DNA from: an uncultured Flavobacteriales bacterium
GTDB lineage: Bacteria; Bacteroidota; Bacteroidia; Flavobacteriales_D; Crocinitomicaceae
DNA: 36,198 nucleotides
Assembly (NCBI GenBank): GCA_903879765.1
Contig: CAIRMS010000019.1
Coordinates: forward strand, 1 to 36,198
Reading direction: 5' to 3'
Of this stretch, positions 19,111 through 28,231 are shown piece by piece; position 1 is the stretch's first letter; every line of letters starts with the position of its first letter. A program made the position numbers and the translations under genes. The notes beneath the pieces were generated by a model. It worked only from the letters and a program-made list of their open reading frames with translations. It did not search any database and had not been told where the DNA came from.

Positions 19111-19691
19111 CAGATTTGTTCTAATTCACATTCACAAAGATAATCCAAGGTTTCCAAATGTCGTTTCGCTGAAAACAAATTTTCTCCCCAGGCATAGGTT
19201 CCATGTTGACGAATAATGAAACAATGCTGCTTCATTTCCGACAATCGTTGAGGAAGTATTTGTTCAAAATAACTCATTTCCTGTGCGTTTTCAAAAATTG
19301 GGATTTGAAGCGTACAGTCGTGTGTAGTAACTCCTGAAAATCCTTTCTGTAATTCATAATTCCCTACAGTGAAAACTTTATCATTTTTCATTGAAATCAA
19401 TACTGGATTTTTAGAATGGCTATGCAGAATAACTTGAGCTTCAGGAAAAAGGCGATAGATAAGCACATGAATCATTGTTTCATCCGATGGTTTCACACCG
19501 ATGTATGGCGCTTGAACACATCCATTTTCATCAATCGCAATAAAATCCTCTGCTTGGAAGGTTGATTTATCCACTCCAGAACGGGAAACCCAAATTTGAC
19601 CATTCTCCCTAAATGAATAATTCGTTGAAGTAGCAGGTGACCATCCCTTCACATGATATGCTCGAATTGTTTCAGCTAATTTAACTTTCAT
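19110..19691 (-). CDS. mtnB: Methylthioribulose-1-phosphate dehydratase
   Basis: Class II aldolase-like; GWSPATSTNYSFR, VSRSGVDKSTF, ILHSHSKNPVLIS, IRQHGTYAWG. Confidence 0.94.
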   Translation of the reverse strand: MKVKLAETIRAYHVKGWSPATSTNYSFRENGQIWVSRSGVDKSTFQAEDFIAIDENGCVQAPYIGVKPSDETMIHVLIYRLFPEAQVILHSHSKNPVLISMKNDKVFTVGNYELQKGFSGVTTHDCTLQIPIFENAQEMSYFEQILPQRLSEMKQHCFIIRQHGTYAWGENLFSAKRHLETLDYLCECELEQI

Positions 19692-19707
19692 TTTTTATGA
19701 GATATAA

Positions 19708-19742
19708 ACAAAGAAAACGCACCAATGATGCGTTTTCTTTGT
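19708..19742 (-). terminator. Terminator at the end of the dcw cluster, between yqeY and mtnB
   Basis: acaaagaaaacgca-ccaatga-tgcgttttctttgt hairpin just downstream of the yqeY stop (minus strand). Confidence 0.7.
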
Positions 19743-19757
19743 TTGTTGTTTGATCTA

Positions 19758-20204
19758 TTAATTCGCTAACATCTCTTTTACTAAAGTGGCAATTAATTTT
19801 CCATCAGCCTTTCCAGCCAATTTTCCACTAAGAACACCCATTACTTTACCCATATCTTGTGGACCTTGAGCACCTACAGATTGAATGGCAGCTTTTACCT
19901 CTTCACTTACTTCTTCCTCACTCATCATTTTCGGCAAGTATGCTTCGATGATTTTTGCTTGAAACAATTCTTCATCTGCTAGATCCTGACGGTTTTGAGC
20001 AATATATAACTCATACGTCTCCATGCGCTGTTTGTGCAACTTCATGCAGATTTTGATACCCGCTTCATTGCTCACCTCGCCACTTCCTGAAGTAGCTTCT
20101 AACAGTAATTTGGATTTAATATCTCTAAGCGCCGCTAACTTTTCTTTTTCTCGAGCGAGCATTGCTTTTTTGATGTCCTCGTTGATTATTTCAGTAAATC
20201 CCAT
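19758..20204 (-). CDS. GatB/YqeY domain-containing protein
   Basis: 148 aa; ALRDIKSKLLLEA, QNRQDLADEELFQAKIIEAYLPKMMSEEE, GKVMGVLSGKLAGKADGKLIATLVKEML. Confidence 0.93.
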   Translation of the reverse strand: MGFTEIINEDIKKAMLAREKEKLAALRDIKSKLLLEATSGSGEVSNEAGIKICMKLHKQRMETYELYIAQNRQDLADEELFQAKIIEAYLPKMMSEEEVSEEVKAAIQSVGAQGPQDMGKVMGVLSGKLAGKADGKLIATLVKEMLAN

Positions 20205-21973
20205 TAGTCTACGTTATCGTGTAAGAAATTATTGCTTGTTCTCAATCCAACTCGTCCATCTTCATCTTGCGACAAACCGAAACGTGAAAAACGCTCTTCT
20301 ACACTAGGCGTAGAATGATTGATACTGATGTTTCTACGAACAAAAGCCGGTTCATTCTCAAATTCTACAATTCCCTCCGCTTTTTTCAACTTTGCTGTAA
20401 ATTCTTGAATACGAGAAACACGTTCCTGTGATTTACGTTGCTGTTCTTCTGGAGAAAGAATGCGTTGTAGAGGTTCGATACTGATGCGTTGTTCAGTATC
20501 ATCCTCCAACATGTGACGCACGATTGTTTCTGGTTCTTTAACTTGAGAAACTTGTTGAATTGGTGTTTGAGAAACAATTTCTTCTTCCTCAACAAATGAA
20601 CTTGCTTCTACCGTTGAACTTGCATCGATTACGTCCCAAGTAAATGCATTTTCATTTTCTTGAAAATTTGAATCTGACGCTTCTACATCTAATGCTGGCA
20701 TATCAGCGACAGAACTTGTCGTTTCTTCAAAGCGGTAGCTGATTGGTTCGCTAGCGCTTGGTTCTTCCAATGCATAGCGAGTTGGCTCAACAATTGGCGT
20801 TTCGATCACATTTACCGGTCTTACAGCTGTTGTATCCACACTATCTTCAGCTTTCAAGAAAGGCTCCTGACTTATTTCACTCTGGATCGTTGTGTGTTGA
20901 ACAGGAGATTCTAGCGGACTAACAATCTCTTTTCGTTGATCTTCCTCCAGCGCGACGATCTTGCGCTCTGGAGCTCTCTCAAAACCCGTGATTGGAGATG
21001 AAGAGAAGCCTGTTGCTATTAATGTGATGCTCAGTTTATCACCTAGAGTGGCATCAAAACCATGTCCCCAAATGACGTCAGCAGTTGCACCTGCTGCATC
21101 TTGAATATAATCCGTGATTTCGGTGATTTCATCCATCATCACTTCTTTATCACCATAAGTGATGTTGAGTAATACATAGCTTGCACCGTTGATATCGTTG
21201 TCGTTCAATAAAGGAGAAGTCAAGGCTTCTTTCACCGCAACAATTGCGCGGTCTTCACCTTCCGCAACTGCACTTCCCATAATTGCTTGACCACTGTTGC
21301 GAAGCACCGTATTTACATCGTTGAAATCCACATTGATTGTCCCTGTAACCGAAATTACTTCTGCAATTCCTTTTGCTGCAACCGTTAATACATTGTCAGC
21401 ATGTGAAAACGCACTTGAAAGGGACATGTTTTTTCCAAATTCACGCAAGCGCTCATTGTTAATGATCAATAATGTATCCACATTTTGACGCATTTTATCT
21501 AATCCTTCTTCCGCTTGTTGGCGACGTTTTCTTCCTTCGAAATTAAAAGGAACCGTCACAATACCAACAGTTAATATTCCAAGGTCTTTTGCTACTTGCG
21601 CAATAACAGGAGCTGCACCTGTTCCGGTACCACCACCCATTCCAGCCGTAACAAACACCATTTTCGTGTTTTTGGAAAGAATTTCACGAATTTCTTCGAT
21701 GTTTTCAATTGCCGCATTCATTCCCATTTCAGGAATCATTCCTGCTCCTCTTCCTTCGGTCAAGTTTGGACCTAGCTGAATTTTGTGTGGTACAGGGGAA
21801 ATATCCAATGCTTGTCGGTCAGTGTTACATACAATAAAATCAACCCCAACAATTCCTTGCAAGAACATGTGATTTACCGCATTTGATCCACCGCCACCAA
21901 CTCCAATAACTTTGATAATTGAGTTTGCGTTGCTCACTGCCGCTGCTCCCATTTTAGGTAAGTCAAATTCCAT
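20204..21973 (-). CDS. ftsZ: Cell division protein FtsZ
   Basis: GGGGSNAVNHM, AGMGGGTGTGAAPVIA tubulin signature, NFEGRKRRQQAEEGL; C-terminal peptide RTSNNFLHDNVD. Confidence 0.98.
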   Translation of the reverse strand: MEFDLPKMGAAAVSNANSIIKVIGVGGGGSNAVNHMFLQGIVGVDFIVCNTDRQALDISPVPHKIQLGPNLTEGRGAGMIPEMGMNAAIENIEEIREILSKNTKMVFVTAGMGGGTGTGAAPVIAQVAKDLGILTVGIVTVPFNFEGRKRRQQAEEGLDKMRQNVDTLLIINNERLREFGKNMSLSSAFSHADNVLTVAAKGIAEVISVTGTINVDFNDVNTVLRNSGQAIMGSAVAEGEDRAIVAVKEALTSPLLNDNDINGASYVLLNITYGDKEVMMDEITEITDYIQDAAGATADVIWGHGFDATLGDKLSITLIATGFSSSPITGFERAPERKIVALEEDQRKEIVSPLESPVQHTTIQSEISQEPFLKAEDSVDTTAVRPVNVIETPIVEPTRYALEEPSASEPISYRFEETTSSVADMPALDVEASDSNFQENENAFTWDVIDASSTVEASSFVEEEEIVSQTPIQQVSQVKEPETIVRHMLEDDTEQRISIEPLQRILSPEEQQRKSQERVSRIQEFTAKLKKAEGIVEFENEPAFVRRNISINHSTPSVEERFSRFGLSQDEDGRVGLRTSNNFLHDNVD

Positions 21974-21991
21974 ATCTTTTATATTTTTCTA

Positions 21992-23344
21992 TTAATCTTT
22001 ATCGTCAAAAAAATCACCTACTGATTGTCTGATTTTATCAAAAAATCCACCATCTCTTTTCGGATTTGAGTGCGTAATTGCTTTAGCTTTTCCAACAGGT
22101 ATTTCCTCTGTTTTTTGCACAAAATCCAATCCAGATTTCTCTGCAGCTTCGAATCCTTTCAAAACCAATCCAATACCCGTTGAAAACATTGGACTCGCCA
22201 ATTTTTCTAAATCATTTGTGTTTGCCAAATGTTCTGTTGGATAACCGATACGCGTATCCAATCCTGTCATGTATTCAAACAACTGCGTTAAGTGTTTCAA
22301 TTGAGCTCCACCACCTGTAACAACGATTCCACCGATTATCTTTTTAGAATAACCAGAACTTTTAATTTCAAAGTTGACCAATTCGATGATCTCTTCCATT
22401 CGCGCTTGAATGATACTTGCTAAGTTCTTAAGCGTAATTTCCTTTGGATCGCGTCCACGTAAACCTGGTATACACACCACTTCGTTTTCTTTGCTTTCAG
22501 AAGCCAATGCGCTACCAAATCTCACTTTCAACGATTCAGCATGTCGCTGCATGATGCGACATCCTTCTTTGATGTCTTCCGTAATGACATTTCCGCCAAA
22601 TGGAATCACGGCCGTATGACGAATTAATCCGTCTTGGAAAATGGCCACATCTGTTGTACCACCACCTATATCGACTAAAACAACTCCAGCCTCTTTCTCT
22701 TCGTCACTTAACACTGCTTCAGCAGATGCAATTGGTTCCAAGATAATTTCTTTTACGTTCAAACCAGCACGATCAACACAACGTTTGATGTTCTTTACAT
22801 TATTCACTTGACCAGTAATAATGTGGAAATTTGCCTCCAAACGCACACCACCCATTCCAATTGGATCTTTAATCTCCGGTTCATTATCTACGATGTATTC
22901 TTGTGGAATAACCGTAATAATTTCTTCTCCGGGAACCATCACCAACTGATACATGTCGTCAACCAAAGCATCGATATCAGTTTGCGTTATTTCTCCTTGC
23001 GCATCACGACGTATAATCATACCTCTGTGCTGAATACTGCTAATGTGTTGACCAGCAATACCAACATTCACGTTTTTCACTCTCAAATCTCCATCAACGG
23101 AAGCTTGAGTCAATTCGACAGCTGCATTAATGGATTGAACCGTACGTTCTATATTGGAAACTACACCACGCATCACACCAAGGGATTCACTTTTCCCTAA
23201 GGCAATGATTTCAATTTTATTATGTTCGTTTTTGCGCCCAACGAAACAAGCGATTTTTGTTGTCCCAATATCGAGACCAACAACAACTTTACTACGCTTT
23301 ACTTCGCTAGTTGGCTCTTTTTCTACAAACGATTTGTCCTTCAT
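21992..23344 (-). CDS. ftsA: Cell division protein FtsA
   Basis: VVGLDIGTTKIACFVG, VLVDIGGGTTDVAIF, IVVTGGGAQLKHL, C-terminal amphipathic DKIRQSVGDFFDD. Confidence 0.96.
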   Translation of the reverse strand: MKDKSFVEKEPTSEVKRSKVVVGLDIGTTKIACFVGRKNEHNKIEIIALGKSESLGVMRGVVSNIERTVQSINAAVELTQASVDGDLRVKNVNVGIAGQHISSIQHRGMIIRRDAQGEITQTDIDALVDDMYQLVMVPGEEIITVIPQEYIVDNEPEIKDPIGMGGVRLEANFHIITGQVNNVKNIKRCVDRAGLNVKEIILEPIASAEAVLSDEEKEAGVVLVDIGGGTTDVAIFQDGLIRHTAVIPFGGNVITEDIKEGCRIMQRHAESLKVRFGSALASESKENEVVCIPGLRGRDPKEITLKNLASIIQARMEEIIELVNFEIKSSGYSKKIIGGIVVTGGGAQLKHLTQLFEYMTGLDTRIGYPTEHLANTNDLEKLASPMFSTGIGLVLKGFEAAEKSGLDFVQKTEEIPVGKAKAITHSNPKRDGGFFDKIRQSVGDFFDDKD

Positions 23345-24122
23345 ACTTTACACTTATTTCGCTATACTTATTCCAACCTTCGTAAGGCATGGCTTCTTTG
23401 TAAAATTCCAAAATACGATCAAACTTATCTTTCACATCTTCATCCGAATTGGCTGTTCCGAGAATGATTTTTTGATCGCCTACAATAGGAATTAGTACAA
23501 AATCACCGTTCTTTTCGCGGTAAACTTGACCAATCATTTTATGCAATATTGGATCATTACAAACATAATTTGAAATTCGATAGATATCATCTAAATTTCG
23601 AATACTTTTCAAGGAATCGTTGTTAATAATTTCAGTGAGCGAGTTTGGCGAAAAACGATCCTTAATTGCGCCAGAAAACACGAGTACACGTGCTGTGTGT
23701 AAACTAGATCGATTCATCAAAAATCCGTCTTCATCCATGTAAAAACTTTGTCCATATTTATTAAAGATTCGAGCAATGGGTTTGCGAAGATTAAGTCGAA
23801 TATTCCATTGATTTCCAATGGGTTTAAAGACATCCACATTCTTCACTTCCGGCATTAGTGAAATCACGTATTCCATTTTGCGAATATTGAGTTTCTCAAC
23901 TTGATCGTTTTCTTGAATAAGGCGATGTAGTTCCAAGCGGTCAATGAGTTCTTCCTCCGTTAGAAAAACATCACGATCTCCATTCACATGAATGGAAATT
24001 TCTGGTTTATCGTATTTCTTTCCCGCTTCGGCTTTATTCGCGAAAACCAAAATGGTAAGCACACTTGCCGCGACAATAATCCATAAACTAATTTTCATCC
24101 ATTTTTTCATGTCAATCAGCAA
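23307..24122 (-). CDS. ftsQ: Cell division protein FtsQ
   Basis: Single N-terminal TM, POTRA-like region (VEKLNIRKMEYVISLMPEVKNVDVFKPIGNQWNIRLNLRKPIARIFN); between murC and ftsA. Alternative start at 24110. Confidence 0.88.
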   Translation of the reverse strand: MLIDMKKWMKISLWIIVAASVLTILVFANKAEAGKKYDKPEISIHVNGDRDVFLTEEELIDRLELHRLIQENDQVEKLNIRKMEYVISLMPEVKNVDVFKPIGNQWNIRLNLRKPIARIFNKYGQSFYMDEDGFLMNRSSLHTARVLVFSGAIKDRFSPNSLTEIINNDSLKSIRNLDDIYRISNYVCNDPILHKMIGQVYREKNGDFVLIPIVGDQKIILGTANSDEDVKDKFDRILEFYKEAMPYEGWNKYSEISVKYEGQIVCRKRAN

Positions 24123-25488
24123 GATTTATTGTTAATAATTCTTTCAGGGAAGGTACAATGCGATCAATATCACCCGCGCCAATAGTCAATAGAATACCAT
24201 CGGAATAATTGCTTAAATAGGACAGTACCTCACTTGGTCTTTTAATTGATTTTTTCTCGTTCTTACACATGGAAAGCAACCATTCACTCGTGACTCCTTG
24301 AATCGGTTCTTCTCGTGCTGGATAGATTGGCAAAAGAATTAATTCGTCTAATTCAGAAAGCTCTTTTGCAAAATCTTCCACAAAATCTTTGGTTCTTGAA
24401 AATAGGTGTGGTTGAAAGATGCCCATAATTTTCTTTCCTGGATACAAAAGGCGTATCGAGCCAATTAAGGCGTTTATTTCCTTTGGATGATGTGCGTAAT
24501 CGTCTACATAAACAAGATTTTCTGTCCGAATGATGTATTCAAAGCGACGTTTGACCCCAAGAAAATCCTTTATTCCTGTTCGAATTTGAACTTCATCCAT
24601 TCCCAATTCATGCAATAGACCTAAACAGGCCAATGCATTTTCGGCGTTATGAATTCCTGGCAATCCAAACTCTACTTCGCGCCACCACGTGTTTTTTAAC
24701 CTGACATTTCCACAAAGGAATCCATTCTTCCATTGAATATTGCATACAGAATAATCGGCGCTTTCCGACTCTACGGCATACGTAAAGCTAGTTCCTAAGG
24801 TTGGTAAATTGAGTCCTTCCTTTTGCATGCAGATTCCTTTCGGGTCCAATTTCATTGCGAATTGACGAAATCCCTCTTTAAACTGTTCAGCAGTTCCATA
24901 GATATCCAAGTGGTCTGGATCAACGGAAGTGATGATAGAGGCAAATGGAGACAAATGCAAAAACGACCGATCAAATTCGTCCGCTTCAATCACCGTGTAG
25001 GAACTGTCTTGGCTTAAAACTAAATTAGATTGAAAGTTCGTGGCAATTCCGCCAAGGAAAGCGTTACACTTCCAACTTGATTGATCGAGCATAAACGCCA
25101 GCATGCTGCTCGTTGTTGTTTTACCATGTGTTCCAGCAACGCACAATCCTTTTGACTGCCGTGTCAACATACCAAGAACCTCTGCCCGCTTCAACAATGT
25201 AAATCCATGTTGTTTGAAGAAGTTGATTTCATCCAATTGCTTAATCGCTGGAGTATAAACAACAAGGGTATCATTTTTATTTGTGAACGTTTCTGGGACT
25301 TGATCTCCCAAGTCATCAAAATGAATCAAACACCCTTCGTTTTCCAATTGTTTTGTCAATGGTGATGGTGTTTTATCATAGCCCCCGACATTCAATCCAT
25401 TCTGTTTGAAATAGCGCGCTAATGCCGACATTCCAATACCACCGATACCGATGAAATACACATTTATATAGTGGATGAATTGCTGCAT
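24112..25488 (-). CDS. murC: UDP-N-acetylmuramate--L-alanine ligase
   Basis: YFIGIGGIGMSALARYF, VAGTHGKTTTSSML, DDYAHHPKEINA, FQPHLFSRT. Confidence 0.97.
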   Translation of the reverse strand: MQQFIHYINVYFIGIGGIGMSALARYFKQNGLNVGGYDKTPSPLTKQLENEGCLIHFDDLGDQVPETFTNKNDTLVVYTPAIKQLDEINFFKQHGFTLLKRAEVLGMLTRQSKGLCVAGTHGKTTTSSMLAFMLDQSSWKCNAFLGGIATNFQSNLVLSQDSSYTVIEADEFDRSFLHLSPFASIITSVDPDHLDIYGTAEQFKEGFRQFAMKLDPKGICMQKEGLNLPTLGTSFTYAVESESADYSVCNIQWKNGFLCGNVRLKNTWWREVEFGLPGIHNAENALACLGLLHELGMDEVQIRTGIKDFLGVKRRFEYIIRTENLVYVDDYAHHPKEINALIGSIRLLYPGKKIMGIFQPHLFSRTKDFVEDFAKELSELDELILLPIYPAREEPIQGVTSEWLLSMCKNEKKSIKRPSEVLSYLSNYSDGILLTIGAGDIDRIVPSLKELLTINLAD

Positions 25489-25493
25489 TTTTT

Positions 25494-26591
25494 TTAAATA
25501 ATTGATTCACATACATCGACAATTTCGCTGCATGCATTTGGTTTAGCCAAACGTGAAATGGCACTTCTTAATTGATCACAGCGCTCTGAATTCTCAAGTA
25601 AATCGATTGTGCTAGAAATCAAGGTTTCTTTTGCTTCGTGATCTCGGATGAGTACAGCAGCATCTTCACGCACCAATGCCATTGCATTTTTTGTTTGATG
25701 GTCTTCCGCAACATTCGGTGAAGGAACCAATACACATGGTTTTCCAATTAATGTGAGTTCTGAAACAGATAAGGCTCCCGCACGAGAAATAACGACATCT
25801 GCGGCCGCATACGCTAAATCCATACGTTGCATAAACGCATGAACTTGAATGTTCTCTTTCCATGAATCTTCGAAGTTCGCTTCTATTTGCGAGAGGTAAT
25901 TTTTCCCACATTGCCAAATAATTTGGACATTCGAAGAACCAATTAAAGAAACATGATGCAATACACTTTCATTAAGTGTACGCGCACCTAAACTGCCTCC
26001 AATGATTAGAATCGTTTTCTTTGATGGATTTAGCTTAAAAAAAGAATGTGCCTCAGCGATTAATTCGAAATGTTGTGACACCAAATTCCTTACTGGATTA
26101 CCCGTTTGAATGATTTTCGAAGGCGGAAAAAACTGTTCCATACCACTGTATGCGGTACAGATCTTTGCTGCTTTTTTCGCTAATAATTTATTTGTTTTTC
26201 CTGGGTAGGAATTTTGTTCTTGGATCAAGGTCGGTATTCCCAAAAGATTTGCCATTTGCAGAGTTGGTCCACTTGCGTAACCACCCACACCAATCACCAA
26301 TTGCGGATTAAATTTTTTAACGATTGTTCGAGCAAGTAATAAACTTTTTAAAATCTTAAATGGCAACAAAAAGTTTGATAAAGTTAATTTTCGTTGGAAT
26401 CCAGCAATTGGAAGTCCAACAATTTCATATCCAGCTTGTGGAACTTTTTCCATTTCCATCTTTCCAATTGCTCCAACAAAAAGAATGGCAGCAGATGGAT
26501 TTCTTCGTTTGATTTCATCCGCAATAGCTACTGCTGGGAAAATATGCCCCCCTGTACCACCACCAGAAATTATTACCCGTTGAATACTCAT
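25494..26591 (-). CDS. murG: UDP-N-acetylglucosamine--N-acetylmuramyl-(pentapeptide) pyrophosphoryl-undecaprenol GlcNAc transferase
   Basis: ISGGGTGGHIFPAVAIADE, GVGGYASGP, QEQNSYPGKTNK, GGSLGARTLNE. Confidence 0.97.
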   Translation of the reverse strand: MSIQRVIISGGGTGGHIFPAVAIADEIKRRNPSAAILFVGAIGKMEMEKVPQAGYEIVGLPIAGFQRKLTLSNFLLPFKILKSLLLARTIVKKFNPQLVIGVGGYASGPTLQMANLLGIPTLIQEQNSYPGKTNKLLAKKAAKICTAYSGMEQFFPPSKIIQTGNPVRNLVSQHFELIAEAHSFFKLNPSKKTILIIGGSLGARTLNESVLHHVSLIGSSNVQIIWQCGKNYLSQIEANFEDSWKENIQVHAFMQRMDLAYAAADVVISRAGALSVSELTLIGKPCVLVPSPNVAEDHQTKNAMALVREDAAVLIRDHEAKETLISSTIDLLENSERCDQLRSAISRLAKPNACSEIVDVCESII

Positions 26592-26603
26592 GAATCTTTC
26601 TAT

Positions 26604-27779
26604 TTATGCTTGCTCAAAGGAAGCTTCTTCTTTATCTTTTTCTAAATCTTTTGCAAAGGCTTGTATTACCCCAATCGAAACGCAAGCCATAATTAATGCG
26701 GATCCACCCATTGCTAAAAACGGCATGTTTTGACCTGTTACTGGAAAGACACCTGTACAGACCAACATGTTGATACTTGCCTGTGTCAAGAGATGAATGC
26801 CAATTCCGAGTGAAACATACGATTGAAAAAGGTCTGTTGTTTTTAAGGCGATTTTGATGATTCTAAATAACAAAATCATATACAAAAGAGCTAAAAACGC
26901 TGCCATTAAGAAGCCAAATTCTTCCACGAACGTTGCGTAATAAAAATCGGCATACGCTTCCGGAAGGTATTCTTTCAATTTTCCGTCACCCACTCCCTGT
27001 CCGAAAAAAGAACCCACATGAATCGCTAATTGCGCATTTTTTGCTTGTGCATTCGCTTGAGCGGTTTTGATATCCTGAGAATCGCTATCCATGCGATTTG
27101 TTAGGCGGTTTTTCCAGGTGTCGAATCGCGGCAAGAGTCCTACTTCCGGAAAGGACATATGGAAAACCACTGCTAGTGTAATCATAAGAATTCCAGCTCC
27201 GCCCATGGTTAATAATTTCCCCCAAGGAACACGTCCTATGTATAACATTGCCATACACAACATGAATAACATGGCTGATGTTGAGAAGTTATCTTTTAAA
27301 ATCAAGGAACAGATAACCACAATTGGAATCATCAAGGGAAGAATTCCATCTTTCCAACTTGATAACTTATCTTTCTTTTTAACTAGGATTCTACTGACAT
27401 AGATAATCAAAGCCAATTTGGCGAAATCCGAGGATTGAAAGGTAAGTTTCACAAACGGAATTCGAATCCACCGTCCGGCACCATTGACCTCTGTTCCAAA
27501 AAACAAGGTAAACACTAACAATGCGATGGCGACGTAATAGGAGAATTTTGCTAATTGACTAATGTATTTTGAGTTGACGCGGTGAATGGCAAACATGGAA
27601 GCGAAGCCAAGTACCACGTAGATTAAATGTTTTAATAGGTATTGAAACGGTGATCCACCATCGATTTTCACCAAAATTGGAACAAAACTATAAACAGTCA
27701 CAAGAGAAAAAGACATCATGAGGATGGTAATTATCCAAATAACAGGATCGCCTTTCAGGTATTTTAAATAATCTCTCAT
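26604..27779 (-). CDS. ftsW: SEDS-family peptidoglycan glycosyltransferase FtsW
   Basis: Multi-TM; GAGRWIRIPFVKLTFQSSDFAKLALI, LPEAYADFYYATFVEEFGFL, TGQNMPFLAMGGSALI. Confidence 0.95.
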   Translation of the reverse strand: MRDYLKYLKGDPVIWIITILMMSFSLVTVYSFVPILVKIDGGSPFQYLLKHLIYVVLGFASMFAIHRVNSKYISQLAKFSYYVAIALLVFTLFFGTEVNGAGRWIRIPFVKLTFQSSDFAKLALIIYVSRILVKKKDKLSSWKDGILPLMIPIVVICSLILKDNFSTSAMLFMLCMAMLYIGRVPWGKLLTMGGAGILMITLAVVFHMSFPEVGLLPRFDTWKNRLTNRMDSDSQDIKTAQANAQAKNAQLAIHVGSFFGQGVGDGKLKEYLPEAYADFYYATFVEEFGFLMAAFLALLYMILLFRIIKIALKTTDLFQSYVSLGIGIHLLTQASINMLVCTGVFPVTGQNMPFLAMGGSALIMACVSIGVIQAFAKDLEKDKEEASFEQA

Positions 27780-28216
27780 AGCAATTGAACCAAATTTAGG
27801 TAAGCTGCAATTTTCAAGGAAACATATTCACTATCGTTTTCCGTACAGGTAAACAGCAAGGTTCCCGGTGATTTTAATTCTGTCATTAGTCCGTTCAGCA
27901 CATCTTGGATGTCAGCAAACTCGTTTTCCAACATAAAACCAGTTCGATTCTCTCCGAATGAAAAAATGCTTTGAAACTTTCTTGAAAAAAGTGGATTGGA
28001 ACTTAAGACAGCTTCGATTTCTGCAGGATTCCCAACCCAAATGATTTCAGTAGGGATTGAATTGATAAAATTAACCAGCGCATTTTGCTCGGGCTGCATC
28101 CATGTAAACACATCAATTCCTTTCAATTTTCCATGTGCACGCATGCTTGAATTCTCGACTTTACGTGAAAATTCATTGGTTGAAATGGATTCAATATGAC
28201 TGTGTTTATCCTGCAT
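27776..28216 (-). CDS. Uncharacterised 146-aa protein inside the dcw cluster; possible degenerate MurD C-terminal-domain-like protein
   Basis: ORF packed 15 nt after the murD stop with a 4-nt overlap into ftsW; no catalytic motif recognised; weak by-eye alignment to the C-terminal domain of the adjacent MurD. Confidence 0.8.
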   Translation of the reverse strand: MQDKHSHIESISTNEFSRKVENSSMRAHGKLKGIDVFTWMQPEQNALVNFINSIPTEIIWVGNPAEIEAVLSSNPLFSRKFQSIFSFGENRTGFMLENEFADIQDVLNGLMTELKSPGTLLFTCTENDSEYVSLKIAAYLNLVQLL

Positions 28217-28231
28217 TCTCTCCCTGATAAA

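Noticed and set aside
22808-23200. 130-aa plus-strand ORF opposite ftsA, and the 113-aa ORF at 23154-23495
   Set aside because: Antisense to conserved ftsA/ftsQ coding sequence, unusual composition, no domain; shadow ORFs.
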